Below are positions 8,874 through 17,700 of a stretch of 64,000 bases of DNA, piece by piece. Origin of the DNA: RGIG9060 sp052173655 (GTDB lineage: Bacteria > Spirochaetota > Spirochaetia > Treponematales > Treponemataceae). A program made the translations under genes and the position numbers. Every line of letters begins with the position of its first letter. Positions within the stretch are counted from its first letter, which is position 1. The stretch lies in contig JBQMYD010000003.1 in the NCBI GenBank assembly GCA_052173655.1, forward strand, positions 62,001 to 126,000. Reading direction: 5' to 3'. Under the pieces are notes generated by a model. The model saw nothing but the letters and a program-made list of their open reading frames with translations, did not search any database and was not told where the DNA came from.

Positions 8874-9425
8874 TAAATTTTCAAAAACAAAACGACTAAA
8901 ATCAATTTCTTCAGTTTCAAAAACAAAATTTTCAAGCTCTTTTTCAAGTTGTTTTTTTAATTCACTAAAAACATCTTTTTTTGAAATACAGAGCAAAACT
9001 TGCACCTGATCTTTTATGCAATCGTTTGCTTTATCTTGTTCTAATACAGTACATCGGGCATACTCACAACACAAATATGAAATTTTAATTGCAATATCAA
9101 AAAAAATAGTATCCATGGAAAAATCTTCAAGTTCGCTTTCTCCATTACTCTCAGGAAGTACTTGGGAAACAAAATATGCAAGCGAACTGTTTATACATGA
9201 ACGCAAGTAAAAATCCATTTTTTTTAAAGCTTTTTTTTGTGCTTGATCAAATGTTTTTCCACTTGCAGTAAATTCAAGCATTTCAAATAAAACTTGGTTA
9301 TCATCTTTTAAACTTTCATTTGCACTTTCAGCATTTAAAGCCATAAAAGACATTGAAAACATTAAGAGCGATAAAAAAAAGCAGACTTTCAATGTCTGCC
9401 CTTTTATTTTTTTATAGATATTCAT
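8862..9425 (-). CDS. Exported protein of unknown function
   Basis: 187 residues with an N-terminal signal sequence (basic MNIYKKIKGQTLK, hydrophobic VCFFLSLLMFSMSFMA, cleavage about ALNAES). The rest is mostly helical and acidic: ASGKTFDQAQKKALKKMDFYLRSCI, followed by VLLCISKKDVFSELKKQLEKELE. The early segment, with a residue run resembling the LPP20/TPM-like pattern of assembly proteins that convert input arguments by Ala-Lys-rich helices, is too weak for a family call. AGGAG stands about 10 nt before ATG 9425. The gene is convergent with the barrel gene and overlaps it by 12 bp. Confidence 0.7.
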   Translation of the reverse strand: MNIYKKIKGQTLKVCFFLSLLMFSMSFMALNAESANESLKDDNQVLFEMLEFTASGKTFDQAQKKALKKMDFYLRSCINSSLAYFVSQVLPESNGESELEDFSMDTIFFDIAIKISYLCCEYARCTVLEQDKANDCIKDQVQVLLCISKKDVFSELKKQLEKELENFVFETEEIDFSRFVFENLLWS

Positions 9426-9490
9426 TCAAAACGCATCTCCTTTATATCCTCAAATTAATTATATGTAGAAAATTCGTTTTTAGATTCTTT

Positions 9491-11254
9491 TTATAACTTT
9501 ATAGAATGATTTTTTACATTATCCAAAATATATTCTTTAAATTCTTCCACACCCATCATCTGCGGTTGTTTCTCAGAATCAGCTCTAAATTTTACATTCA
9601 CGCTTCCGCTTTCCTGTTCCTTTGAACCGACAACCAAAATATAAGGAGTTTTATTTTCCGTACGTATCTGCTTAATTTTTGAATTAAGATTATCTTCATT
9701 TAGATAAGCATTTACACGCAAACCTGCCTGTGAAAGTTCATCCGCAACTTTTTCAGCATAATCTTTAAAATCCAATCCCACAGGAACAACTGCAACCTGC
9801 TCAAAAGCAATCCAAGGCGGCATAAGACCTGCAAAATTTTCGATTAAAATACCAAGAAAACGCTCAATAGAGCCCAGTACTGCTCTATGAAGCATTACCG
9901 GATGATGTTTTTGATTATCTGAACCGACATAAGTTGCGTCTAAACGTTCTGCACTTGGCAACTGAAAATCTGCCTGAATCGTTCCGCACTGCCATTCACG
10001 TCCGAGAGTATCGTAAAGTTTAAACTCAAGTTTAGGCCCATAAAAAGCACCTTCCCCATCTTGTACTTCATACTCAAGCCCCGCTTCTTTGCAGGCATCC
10101 GCTAAAGCCTTTTCAGCCCTCTCCCAAGTTGCCAAATCACCAACATGATCTTCAGGCATTGTAGAAAATTTGACTACCAAATTATCAAAGCCAAAATCAT
10201 GATAACAACTTTTCAAAAGTTTACAAAACTTTGCAACCTCGCCGCTTACTTGCTCTTCAGTACAAATGATATGAGCGTCATCTTGAACAAAACCTCTTAC
10301 CCTCATAATTCCATGCAAAGTTCCGCTAGGTTCATTTCTTACATCGTGTCCAAATTCAGCAAGACGCAAAGGCAAATCCTTGTAAGAACGAGTTTTCGCT
10401 TTAAAAATTTCAATAGCACCCGGACAGTTCATCGGTTTTATAGCAAAAACTCTGTTTTCACTTTCCGTAATGAACATATTTTTTTGGTAATGTCCCCAAT
10501 GTCCGCTACGTTCCCATAAAGAACGAGGCATAATTGCAGGAGTACAAACTTCTTTATACCCGTCGGCAACAGTCCGCTTTCTCATATAATCTTGAATTGT
10601 AACATACATAGACCAGCCATTAGGGTGCCAAAAAATTTGTCCCGGATTTTCAGGGTCTATATGGAATAAATCCATTTGAACGCCAAGTTTTCTATGCTCA
10701 CGCTTTTCAGCTTCTTCAAGCATTTTTAAATAATCTTTCAGATCGTTAGGTTTTGCAAAACAATAGGCATAAACCCTGGTAAGTTGAGGACGCTGTACAT
10801 CTCCACGCCAATACGCACCTGCAATTTTTGCCAACTTAAAAGACTGCGCATTTATTTTATCGGTAGAAGGGACATGAGGCCCTCTGCACAAATCCATATA
10901 TCCATCTTGCTCATACGTAGAAATTACTTCATCTTCCGGCAAGTCTTGAATCAGCTCAATTTTATAAGGCTCATCTTTAAAAATTTCCAAAGCTTGAACC
11001 TTTGTAACCTCTTTACGAATAAACTGATGCTTTCCGTTAATAATACGACGCATTTCTTTTTCAATTTCTGCAAAATCATTTTCAGTTATTTTGTGATCTT
11101 CTGGAAAATCAAAATCATAGTAAAAACCGTTGTCAATAGCAGGCCCGATTGCAATTTTTGTTCCGGGGAACAAGTTTTTCACAGCTTCTGCCATTACGTG
11201 TGCAGCACTATGCCTGATTAAAGATAAATCTTGGGCTTCCTGTTTTTGAATCAT
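9491..11254 (-). CDS. thrS: Threonyl-tRNA synthetase lacking the N-terminal TGS domain
   Basis: Class II aminoacyl-tRNA synthetase that charges tRNA-Thr. The 587 residues begin directly with the editing (SAD) domain: IRHSAAHVMAEAV with the HxxxH zinc-type editing motif, and later CRGPHVPST. The catalytic core shows the three expected zinc ligands: Cys in AIKPMNCPGAI, His in RGFVQDDAHI, and His in PVMLHRAVLGS. Motif 3 is the HRAVLGSIERF segment. The anticodon domain is C-terminal. About 55-60 residues of the usual N1/TGS domain are missing; no in-frame extension is plausible because the ribosome site AAGGAAG sits just upstream of ATG 11254. No T-box leader is visible. Confidence 0.96.
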   Translation of the reverse strand: MIQKQEAQDLSLIRHSAAHVMAEAVKNLFPGTKIAIGPAIDNGFYYDFDFPEDHKITENDFAEIEKEMRRIINGKHQFIRKEVTKVQALEIFKDEPYKIELIQDLPEDEVISTYEQDGYMDLCRGPHVPSTDKINAQSFKLAKIAGAYWRGDVQRPQLTRVYAYCFAKPNDLKDYLKMLEEAEKREHRKLGVQMDLFHIDPENPGQIFWHPNGWSMYVTIQDYMRKRTVADGYKEVCTPAIMPRSLWERSGHWGHYQKNMFITESENRVFAIKPMNCPGAIEIFKAKTRSYKDLPLRLAEFGHDVRNEPSGTLHGIMRVRGFVQDDAHIICTEEQVSGEVAKFCKLLKSCYHDFGFDNLVVKFSTMPEDHVGDLATWERAEKALADACKEAGLEYEVQDGEGAFYGPKLEFKLYDTLGREWQCGTIQADFQLPSAERLDATYVGSDNQKHHPVMLHRAVLGSIERFLGILIENFAGLMPPWIAFEQVAVVPVGLDFKDYAEKVADELSQAGLRVNAYLNEDNLNSKIKQIRTENKTPYILVVGSKEQESGSVNVKFRADSEKQPQMMGVEEFKEYILDNVKNHSIKL

Positions 11255-11327
11255 AAAAACTTCCTTTTGCAGATATCGTCGGAACTTTATCCGAAATATT
11301 TTATATTTTAAGTATACACAAAAAGCA

Positions 11328-11363
11328 TTGTTGAATTCAAGTTTTTTTGCCGATAATCACAAT
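11328..11363 (+). promoter_or_regulatory. Leaderless-type promoter of the gene at 11364
   Basis: GATAAT (11352-11357) ends exactly 6 nt before ATG 11364. A possible -35 is TTGTTG (11328-11333), 18 nt upstream. An in-frame ATG at about 11328 would lie upstream of the -10, which is the reason for rejecting that start. Confidence 0.6.
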
Positions 11364-12779
11364 ATGGAGATGGATAAAGAATTAAATGGCAAACTTTTTT
11401 CCTCATTTAACGAAAAATTAGACTGGTATAATTCCGTAGAATTGAAAAATATCCTTGGAAATTATAGAGAGCTTCATTCAATCGTGTCCAGTTTGATAAA
11501 AACATTGATTTCAAAAGGAACCATAATTGAAGATCCGTATAAAATGGACAAAAAAATTACGGATATAGAACCTATCGAAAAAACTCCTTTTAACTCAAAT
11601 GACAGAGCATCGGTACTCGGAAGGCGTCTTAGCAGCTATGAACTAACGCTGACTTTTATTTCGGACTGTCTTTCATTTACTACAAATGTACTGACGATGG
11701 AAAAAATAAAAAAGCTTTTGGAATTCAACAAAAGTTTTGAATGGAATGCTTTTTCAACTTGCACTCAAAATGTAAACACAAGAGAATTGGCTGAAAGTTT
11801 AATCTCAATTCGACAGGGTTCCGATCTTTTAGCAATAAACTTGGTAAACAGCACACTTGAAATTTCCGGAAAAACCATTACAAAAATAAATGACGCTCTT
11901 AAACTTTTTGGAAATTTTCAGCGTGAAGCATACAAAATGGGTATTCGTAAAGACGTTCTTGAACATCCTAATTTTGATGAAAGTTTTACATCTTCAAAAG
12001 AGCTGATGCTTAGTTCTATTGCAAAAATTTACGCTCAATTAAACAAAAAACAGCCTTTTTATAAAGAATTAGTTGAAGAGCTTATCGAAGAAACCATAGG
12101 AGAAGATAGAGAGCAACGAATTAATGAAGTTTTTAAAAAGTTCGCTATTGCACAAAAATCCTCCGAAATAAATATGGTAAAAATCAATACCTTTGAAGTC
12201 CTTACTGAAGCTTTAAAGATAATGGGAGCACTTGCTCCTCATTTGGAACAAGCGGTTTTCAAACTTGAAGCCAACTCTAAACTTTTAGAAACAACAAAAC
12301 TGACAAAATGGCAAAAGTTTTTTCTAAAACTAAAAAGAGCATTGGGAATAAAGGAAAAACCGATCACATATAAGGTCGTAGTTACAGATCCTGTAAATCA
12401 CACAAAAAGAAACGAATATATAAACTTTTCCGAGTTCATTCTAAAACTTGAAAAAAGAATAAAGTACTTTAATGTACTTTCGGCAGAAAAATCTCCTCTT
12501 TTTGCAAAAATAGAACAAATGGAAGAGGAACAAGTTTTTGAAATTTTGATAAATCTCTTATCCGAAAGTCAAAAATATCTTCTTTTTCTTGATGCTCTGG
12601 ATGAATTTTTTAAAAATACAGTCGATTCAAAACATCGCTCCGATGTAAAAGGAATTAAAATGGAAACAACGGGAATACAAAATACCGTTATTAAAGCTAA
12701 TCAAAAGAGAGCAGAATATATTTCTGTAAGTGAAGAAAAAAAACAGATGGAGAAGCTTGGTATCGTAGAAGATATGTAA
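11364..12779 (+). CDS. Conserved-looking cytoplasmic protein of unknown function, upstream of carD
   Basis: 471 residues, no signal peptide and no membrane segment; mostly alpha-helical with many charged residues. Segments that stand out are SNDRASVLGRRLSSYELTLTFISDCLS, a Glu-rich stretch (KELVEELIEETIGEDREQRI) and a basic stretch near residue 330 (LTKWQKFFLKLKRALGIKEKP) that could contact nucleic acid or membrane. No catalytic motif was recognised. The neighbourhood (thrS, carD, ispDF) suggests a spirochaete housekeeping protein. ATG 11364 was chosen because of the -10 element 6 nt upstream. The next gene, carD, has its own promoter. Confidence 0.75.
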   Translation: MEMDKELNGKLFSSFNEKLDWYNSVELKNILGNYRELHSIVSSLIKTLISKGTIIEDPYKMDKKITDIEPIEKTPFNSNDRASVLGRRLSSYELTLTFISDCLSFTTNVLTMEKIKKLLEFNKSFEWNAFSTCTQNVNTRELAESLISIRQGSDLLAINLVNSTLEISGKTITKINDALKLFGNFQREAYKMGIRKDVLEHPNFDESFTSSKELMLSSIAKIYAQLNKKQPFYKELVEELIEETIGEDREQRINEVFKKFAIAQKSSEINMVKINTFEVLTEALKIMGALAPHLEQAVFKLEANSKLLETTKLTKWQKFFLKLKRALGIKEKPITYKVVVTDPVNHTKRNEYINFSEFILKLEKRIKYFNVLSAEKSPLFAKIEQMEEEQVFEILINLLSESQKYLLFLDALDEFFKNTVDSKHRSDVKGIKMETTGIQNTVIKANQKRAEYISVSEEKKQMEKLGIVEDM

Positions 12780-12790
12780 TTATCAAGCAT

Positions 12791-12830
12791 TTGTACAATT
12801 TTTAATTTTTATGGTATAATGGGAACAGTT
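12791..12830 (+). promoter_or_regulatory. carD promoter with a very short leader
   Basis: TTGTAC (12791-12796), an 18-nt spacer and a perfect TATAAT (12815-12820). ATG 12831 is 10 nt after the -10, so the transcript would have only a 3-4 nt leader. The longer reading from ATG 12819 overlaps the TATAAT itself and is therefore unlikely. Confidence 0.7.
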
Positions 12831-13463
12831 ATGAGTGATATTCAAACGGCGTATAAGTTAAATCAAAAAATAGTTTACCCAAGTCAAGGGGTTGGAACAA
12901 TTACAGAAATAAAAGAAAAACAGTTTAAAGGCGAGTTGCGTCTTTACTATATCATTTTTCTTGAAGTATCCGGCATGACAATAATGATACCTGTAGATAA
13001 GGCTGATGAATTGGGACTTAGGGCCATTGTCAGTGCACAAGAAGCCGAAGCTGCTATTGAAATGATGGGGCAAGACTATGAACCGGTAACAACAGACTGG
13101 AAATTACGCTATCAAATGAACCTTGAATTACTTAAAAAAGGAAGTATTACGGATATAGCTTCAATCGTAAGATGCCTTTATCATCGCAGCAAGGTAAAAG
13201 AACTGCCGATTCTTGAAAGAAAACTTTACGATTCTGCAAAAAAACTTTTAGAAGATGAAATGGCCTTTTCCTTAGGAAAAACAACAAAAGAGATTGAAGC
13301 AATAATTCACGCAAAACTTGAACCTGTCGGTATTCTCCATGCAAAACCTGTGGTCTTAGATGAAGAAGATGACTTAGACAGCGATGATGAAGAATTCATG
13401 GAAGAAGACAAACCTGCAGACGACGACAATGAAGAAGATGACTTTGACGAGGATGAAGATTAA
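12831..13463 (+). CDS. carD: CarD-family RNA-polymerase-binding transcription regulator
   Basis: CarD proteins bind the RNA polymerase beta subunit through an N-terminal Tudor-like domain and stabilise open promoter complexes. Here that domain is LNQKIVYPSQGVGTITEIKEK through PVDKADELGLRAIVS (residues ~8-65), with the family-typical HPxxGVG-like segment reading YPSQGVG. A helical DNA-contact domain follows (YHRSKVKELPILERKLYDSAKKLLEDEM). The last 40 residues are an extremely acidic tail of Asp/Glu, a feature not part of the core fold. 210 residues from ATG 12831. It lies 11 nt upstream of ispDF, so the two are co-transcribed. Confidence 0.93.
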   Translation: MSDIQTAYKLNQKIVYPSQGVGTITEIKEKQFKGELRLYYIIFLEVSGMTIMIPVDKADELGLRAIVSAQEAEAAIEMMGQDYEPVTTDWKLRYQMNLELLKKGSITDIASIVRCLYHRSKVKELPILERKLYDSAKKLLEDEMAFSLGKTTKEIEAIIHAKLEPVGILHAKPVVLDEEDDLDSDDEEFMEEDKPADDDNEEDDFDEDED

Positions 13464-13474
13464 AATTTGTAAAA

Positions 13475-14710
13475 ATGAATTATAGTTTAGTAATAGCTGC
13501 AAGCGGAAATTCAACAAGAATGAATATAGGTAAAAAAAAAGAATTTTTACCTCTTATTTCTCCTAACTTTCCGAATGAAAAAGCTTCGACCGTACTTTCT
13601 TGTGCAGCCGAAGCTTTTTTGTTAACAGCAAAAAAAGAACCTTTGTATAAATTAAAATCCATAGTAGTAGCTTGCAACGAATGTGAACAAGCAAAAACCG
13701 CTTTATTCTCAAATTCGAAAATAAAAGAACTTTTGGAAGAAAATAAAACTCAAGTTTATTTTGTGGACGGAGGAAAAACAAGACAACTTTCTGTAAAAAA
13801 TGCTATGGAAGTTTTAAAAAAAACAAATCCTCCGGAATTTGTTGCAATTCACGATGGTGCAAGACCTTGGGTTGATGAGCGGACAGTTTCAGATTGTCTT
13901 GAGGCTGCAAAAAAAAATAAAGCAGCAGCTCCTATTATCGATGTTGTAGATACAATAAAAGAAATTGACAGTGAAAATACGCTTATAAAAAAACACCTAA
14001 AAAGAAACGAACTTGGAGCAATCCAAACTCCACAAGTTTTTGATTTTGAACTTTTACTTAAAGCACATAACAAAGCTTTAAAAGACGAACTCAATTTTAC
14101 AGATGACACGGAACTTTGGGCTCATTATATTGAATATCCGGTATCTTATGTTAGAGGTAATATCGAAAATAAAAAAATTACTTATAAAGACGATGTTGAC
14201 CTATCCTATAAAAACAAATCCTTTGAGGAGCAAAAATTGATAAAAATCGGATTGGGCTATGATTTACATCCTTTAGTTGCAGGTCGTCCTTTAATATTGG
14301 GCGGTGTAGAAATACCGAGTAACTTGGGAGAATACGGACATTCAGATGGTGATGTTCTTTTACATGCACTTTGTGATGCAATTTTAGGTGCTGCAGGAAT
14401 AGGAGATATAGGGGAATTTTTTCCGCCTTCAGATCCTAAATGGAAAAATGCAGACTCAAAAGAACTTTTAAAACAATGTATGCAAAAAGTAAAAGACGCA
14501 GGCTGGAATATCGTAAATATAGACTGCGTAATAAATATAGAATCTCCAAAAATTTTACCTTATCGTAATCAAATAATCCAATCCATCGCATCAATTTTAT
14601 GTATAGAAAAAACAAATATTTTTGTAAAAGCAAAAACCGGAGAAAAACTCGGAGATATAGGTCAAAAAAAAGCTGTCGCCGTTTGGGCAACAGCCTTACT
14701 TCAAAATTAA
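13475..14710 (+). CDS. ispDF: Bifunctional IspD/IspF of the MEP isoprenoid pathway
   Basis: One 411-residue chain catalyses two non-consecutive MEP steps: MEP cytidylyltransferase (IspD) and 2-C-methyl-D-erythritol 2,4-cyclodiphosphate synthase (IspF). IspD occupies residues 1 to about 235: VIAASGNSTRMNIGKKKEFLPL is the nucleotide-binding loop and IHDGARPWVD is conserved. IspF occupies about 250-411: GLGYDLHPL (metal ligands Asp and His), LGGVEIP, GHSDGDVLLHALCDAILGA and TNIFVKAKTGEKLG. IspDF fusions are known in several bacteria. It follows carD by 11 nt. It converges with the coiled-coil gene, leaving 10 bp between. Confidence 0.96.
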   Translation: MNYSLVIAASGNSTRMNIGKKKEFLPLISPNFPNEKASTVLSCAAEAFLLTAKKEPLYKLKSIVVACNECEQAKTALFSNSKIKELLEENKTQVYFVDGGKTRQLSVKNAMEVLKKTNPPEFVAIHDGARPWVDERTVSDCLEAAKKNKAAAPIIDVVDTIKEIDSENTLIKKHLKRNELGAIQTPQVFDFELLLKAHNKALKDELNFTDDTELWAHYIEYPVSYVRGNIENKKITYKDDVDLSYKNKSFEEQKLIKIGLGYDLHPLVAGRPLILGGVEIPSNLGEYGHSDGDVLLHALCDAILGAAGIGDIGEFFPPSDPKWKNADSKELLKQCMQKVKDAGWNIVNIDCVINIESPKILPYRNQIIQSIASILCIEKTNIFVKAKTGEKLGDIGQKKAVAVWATALLQN

Positions 14711-14720
14711 AAACTTAAAA

Positions 14721-17700
14721 TTAATTACCGGGAGTAGCAAGTATAAGTTCTACCTCTCCAAGAGAAATATGCAAACGATTTGCTATCTGGTTTGGAGTCC
14801 AACCTTGTCTTGAAAGTGCTTGGATATTTTCTCTAGTGGAAAGACTTGGAGCTCCACTTTGACTGGAAGAATTTGAAGGAGTAGCCTTTGTTATTTCTCT
14901 CAAAGCCCTGATATGTTTTGTAGCTTCGTTATTTACTTCATTTAAACGAGTTTCAGTTCTTGCAAGCCATTCATTACTAGTTTTAAGATCCTTCATTCTA
15001 TTTTCTGTAGTCGATAAAATTTCATCCAAAGATTCAAGCTTATCTAAAGTAGCTCGTATTCTAGGTGTTTTTTCCATAAGAGCATCAACGTCGTGTTTTA
15101 ACATTGAAATGTGTTCGGGAAAAGAAGCACTTTCCTTTTCACAAGATTCCAACCTTTTTTCAACTTCACGCAAGGAATCAAATGCCTTGTCTACGCTAAT
15201 AACAGTCTTGTCGATAATGACATTTTTCCGCTCAAGAATATCATATCTGTCAGAAATTTCATTAAGAGTTTCAAGGAACTTTTGAACTTCAAAATGCAAA
15301 GACTGAACATTAGAATTTGTTTCTTCAAGCTCTTTGATTTTTACTTCCATCTTTTCACTTAAATCAAGAAGTTTTTTAAAATCTTTTTCCATTTCGTCTA
15401 TATGCTGTTTTTCTTTTGCAAATTCCGTTGCTTTTCGGTTTATATCTTCTTCACCTGTGCGTATAAGCTCAAATTGATGTTTTATATCGTCGATTGTAGA
15501 TTTAAAGCTTTCAATTCGATTTATTTCACCGTGAATTTCATTAATTTTTCCGGTCAATTCATTTGTCAACTGATCCGCTTTGTCAAACACCTGAGTCTGA
15601 TTGATAAAATTTTTGATTCGCTTATCCATATCGTCCATAAGCTCATACATTTTTGTTCCATCACTTTGAATTTTAAGGATAATCTCTTCCTGTGCAGCTT
15701 CATTTTTTTCTTTGATTTCTTGAACAAAAAGCCTTTCTTCCCTAAGTCGTTGCTCTATTTCAGCTCCCTGTTCTCTGATATTTTTTTGAGTTTGCATTAA
15801 CATTTCGCTGTAATTTGATTTGAACGTTTCCATCATGCTGTTTGAGGTTTCTTCAAATCTCTCAACCGTTTCATGAGTTTTTTGAGAAAGACTTTCTATT
15901 TCATCCGATAAATTATTCTTCTCCTCATTTGACTTTTCCATAAAAGAATTAAAATCAATTTCAAAGTAATTTTTTGTCTGTTCTATTTTATCATTTACAG
16001 TGGCATCCAGGTTTTCCAGTTTTTGAATAAACAAACCGTTTGCATCATTAAATTGTGAATTGATACGCTCTTTCCATGCTTCAAAATCAGCTCTTAAAGA
16101 TTCCAAATCATTACCGGTTTTATCTTTGCAAACTTCTACATTATTGGAAATTAAACCGATATTGTTATCGATTTCTTTTTCAAAAAGGGAAACTTGTTTT
16201 TTTATTTGCTCGATATATTCCTGATATTCATTTTGAAGATACTCCGAAGCATTTTTTTGTGCATTTATTAACGAACGCTGATAAGATTCTGTAAAACGCT
16301 TAATTTCTTCTGAAAATTCCTTACCTTTTGCAGAAAGCAATTCATCATTAGCAGCAAAATCTTTTTGAATTCGAGCAAACTGCTCGCTGACGATCTTTTC
16401 CATTGCGTCAATTTTTAAATCAAGCTGCTTAGAATAAGAATCTTCAAGACTTAAACGCTTATCATTATAGGATTTTTTGAATTCCTCAAGACGATTATCA
16501 AAATCGGTTTTCCATTCTTCTACGCTAAGATTAAGACTGTTTCGTCTTTTTTCCAAATCTTTGAAAAAGTTTTCTTCAAACTCGTTAAATTTATCGACAA
16601 CATTATCGTAAGCCTTCTTTTTGAGTTCATTCAGCTCGCCTTCAAGACTTTTCATTTTAAACAAAGTTTCATCCGTGCGAACCCCAAGTTCACTTTGAAA
16701 ATCTGCATTATGCTTTTGTTGCTGTTTTGTAAATACATCGAATTCTGTTTTTATGCGGTTTTCCACTTCAGACATAGCTTGACGTAAAGAAATTTCCAAA
16801 GCATCGATATCTTGAATGGATTTTTCATAACGCTCAAACCTGTAAAGTATATCGGATTTGAAAGTTTCAAATTTGCCGGCAGCTTCATCAAAAACTTTGC
16901 TGCTTTCCTTATCATAATTTTCTTCAAATTGCTTGAGAGAATTGTTAGTATTTTCAACAATTTCATTAAATTTTGACTTTGCAGTACTTTCAAATTGCTC
17001 GATTTTTAAATACAAATCTTCGCCTGTTTTTACAATCTTTGAATCAAGCTTTTCATTTGTCTGATCGATTTTTTTATTGAAAACCCCGGACGACTGCTCA
17101 ATCTTGTTGTCAAGATCATCATTGACTTGACTGATTTTATCGTCAAGAATTTGTGCAATTTTTGTTATTTTGTCATTCAAGTCGTTGTTACAAGAATTCA
17201 AATCAGCTTCCACTGAACTACCTAACTGCCCAACTTTATCATACAGCGAATTTTCTATCCTATTTATGCTGTCTTGACTATCCTGCTCAAGTTTTGAAAT
17301 ATGACTTTGCATCATTTGAGAAACTTCATCAAACTTATCTGAAAAATGGGTTTTGGAGTTTTCAAATTGATTATGAAAGCTATTATCCGATTCAGTGAAT
17401 TTTTCGTTAAAATTTTGTACCATTGAGTCGAACTTGTTTGAAAGATCACCTGAAGTATCATCAAATTTTGAATTAAACATTTCCAGCATGTTATCTATTC
17501 TTGAATTTAAATCGTTACTCAAATTTTCTTCAGCATCGATGAATTTTGAAGTCAAATCTTGTTTCATAGTTTCAAGATGATTTGATAATTCGTAATTGGC
17601 ATTTCCGAATTGCAAATTTAGGTCTTTAGACATCCTATCAAGGCGAGAATTAAATTCTGTTTCAGCAGTAACAAACTGATTCTCCAAAGCTGATTCCAGC

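Noticed and set aside
11255..11327. T-box or other riboswitch ahead of thrS
   Set aside because: Only about 100 bp of AT-rich DNA with no T-box core, no specifier hairpin and no terminator.
12819..12830. carD start at ATG 12819
   Set aside because: The ATG overlaps the perfect TATAAT -10 box of the gene's own promoter; ATG 12831 is four codons later in the same frame.
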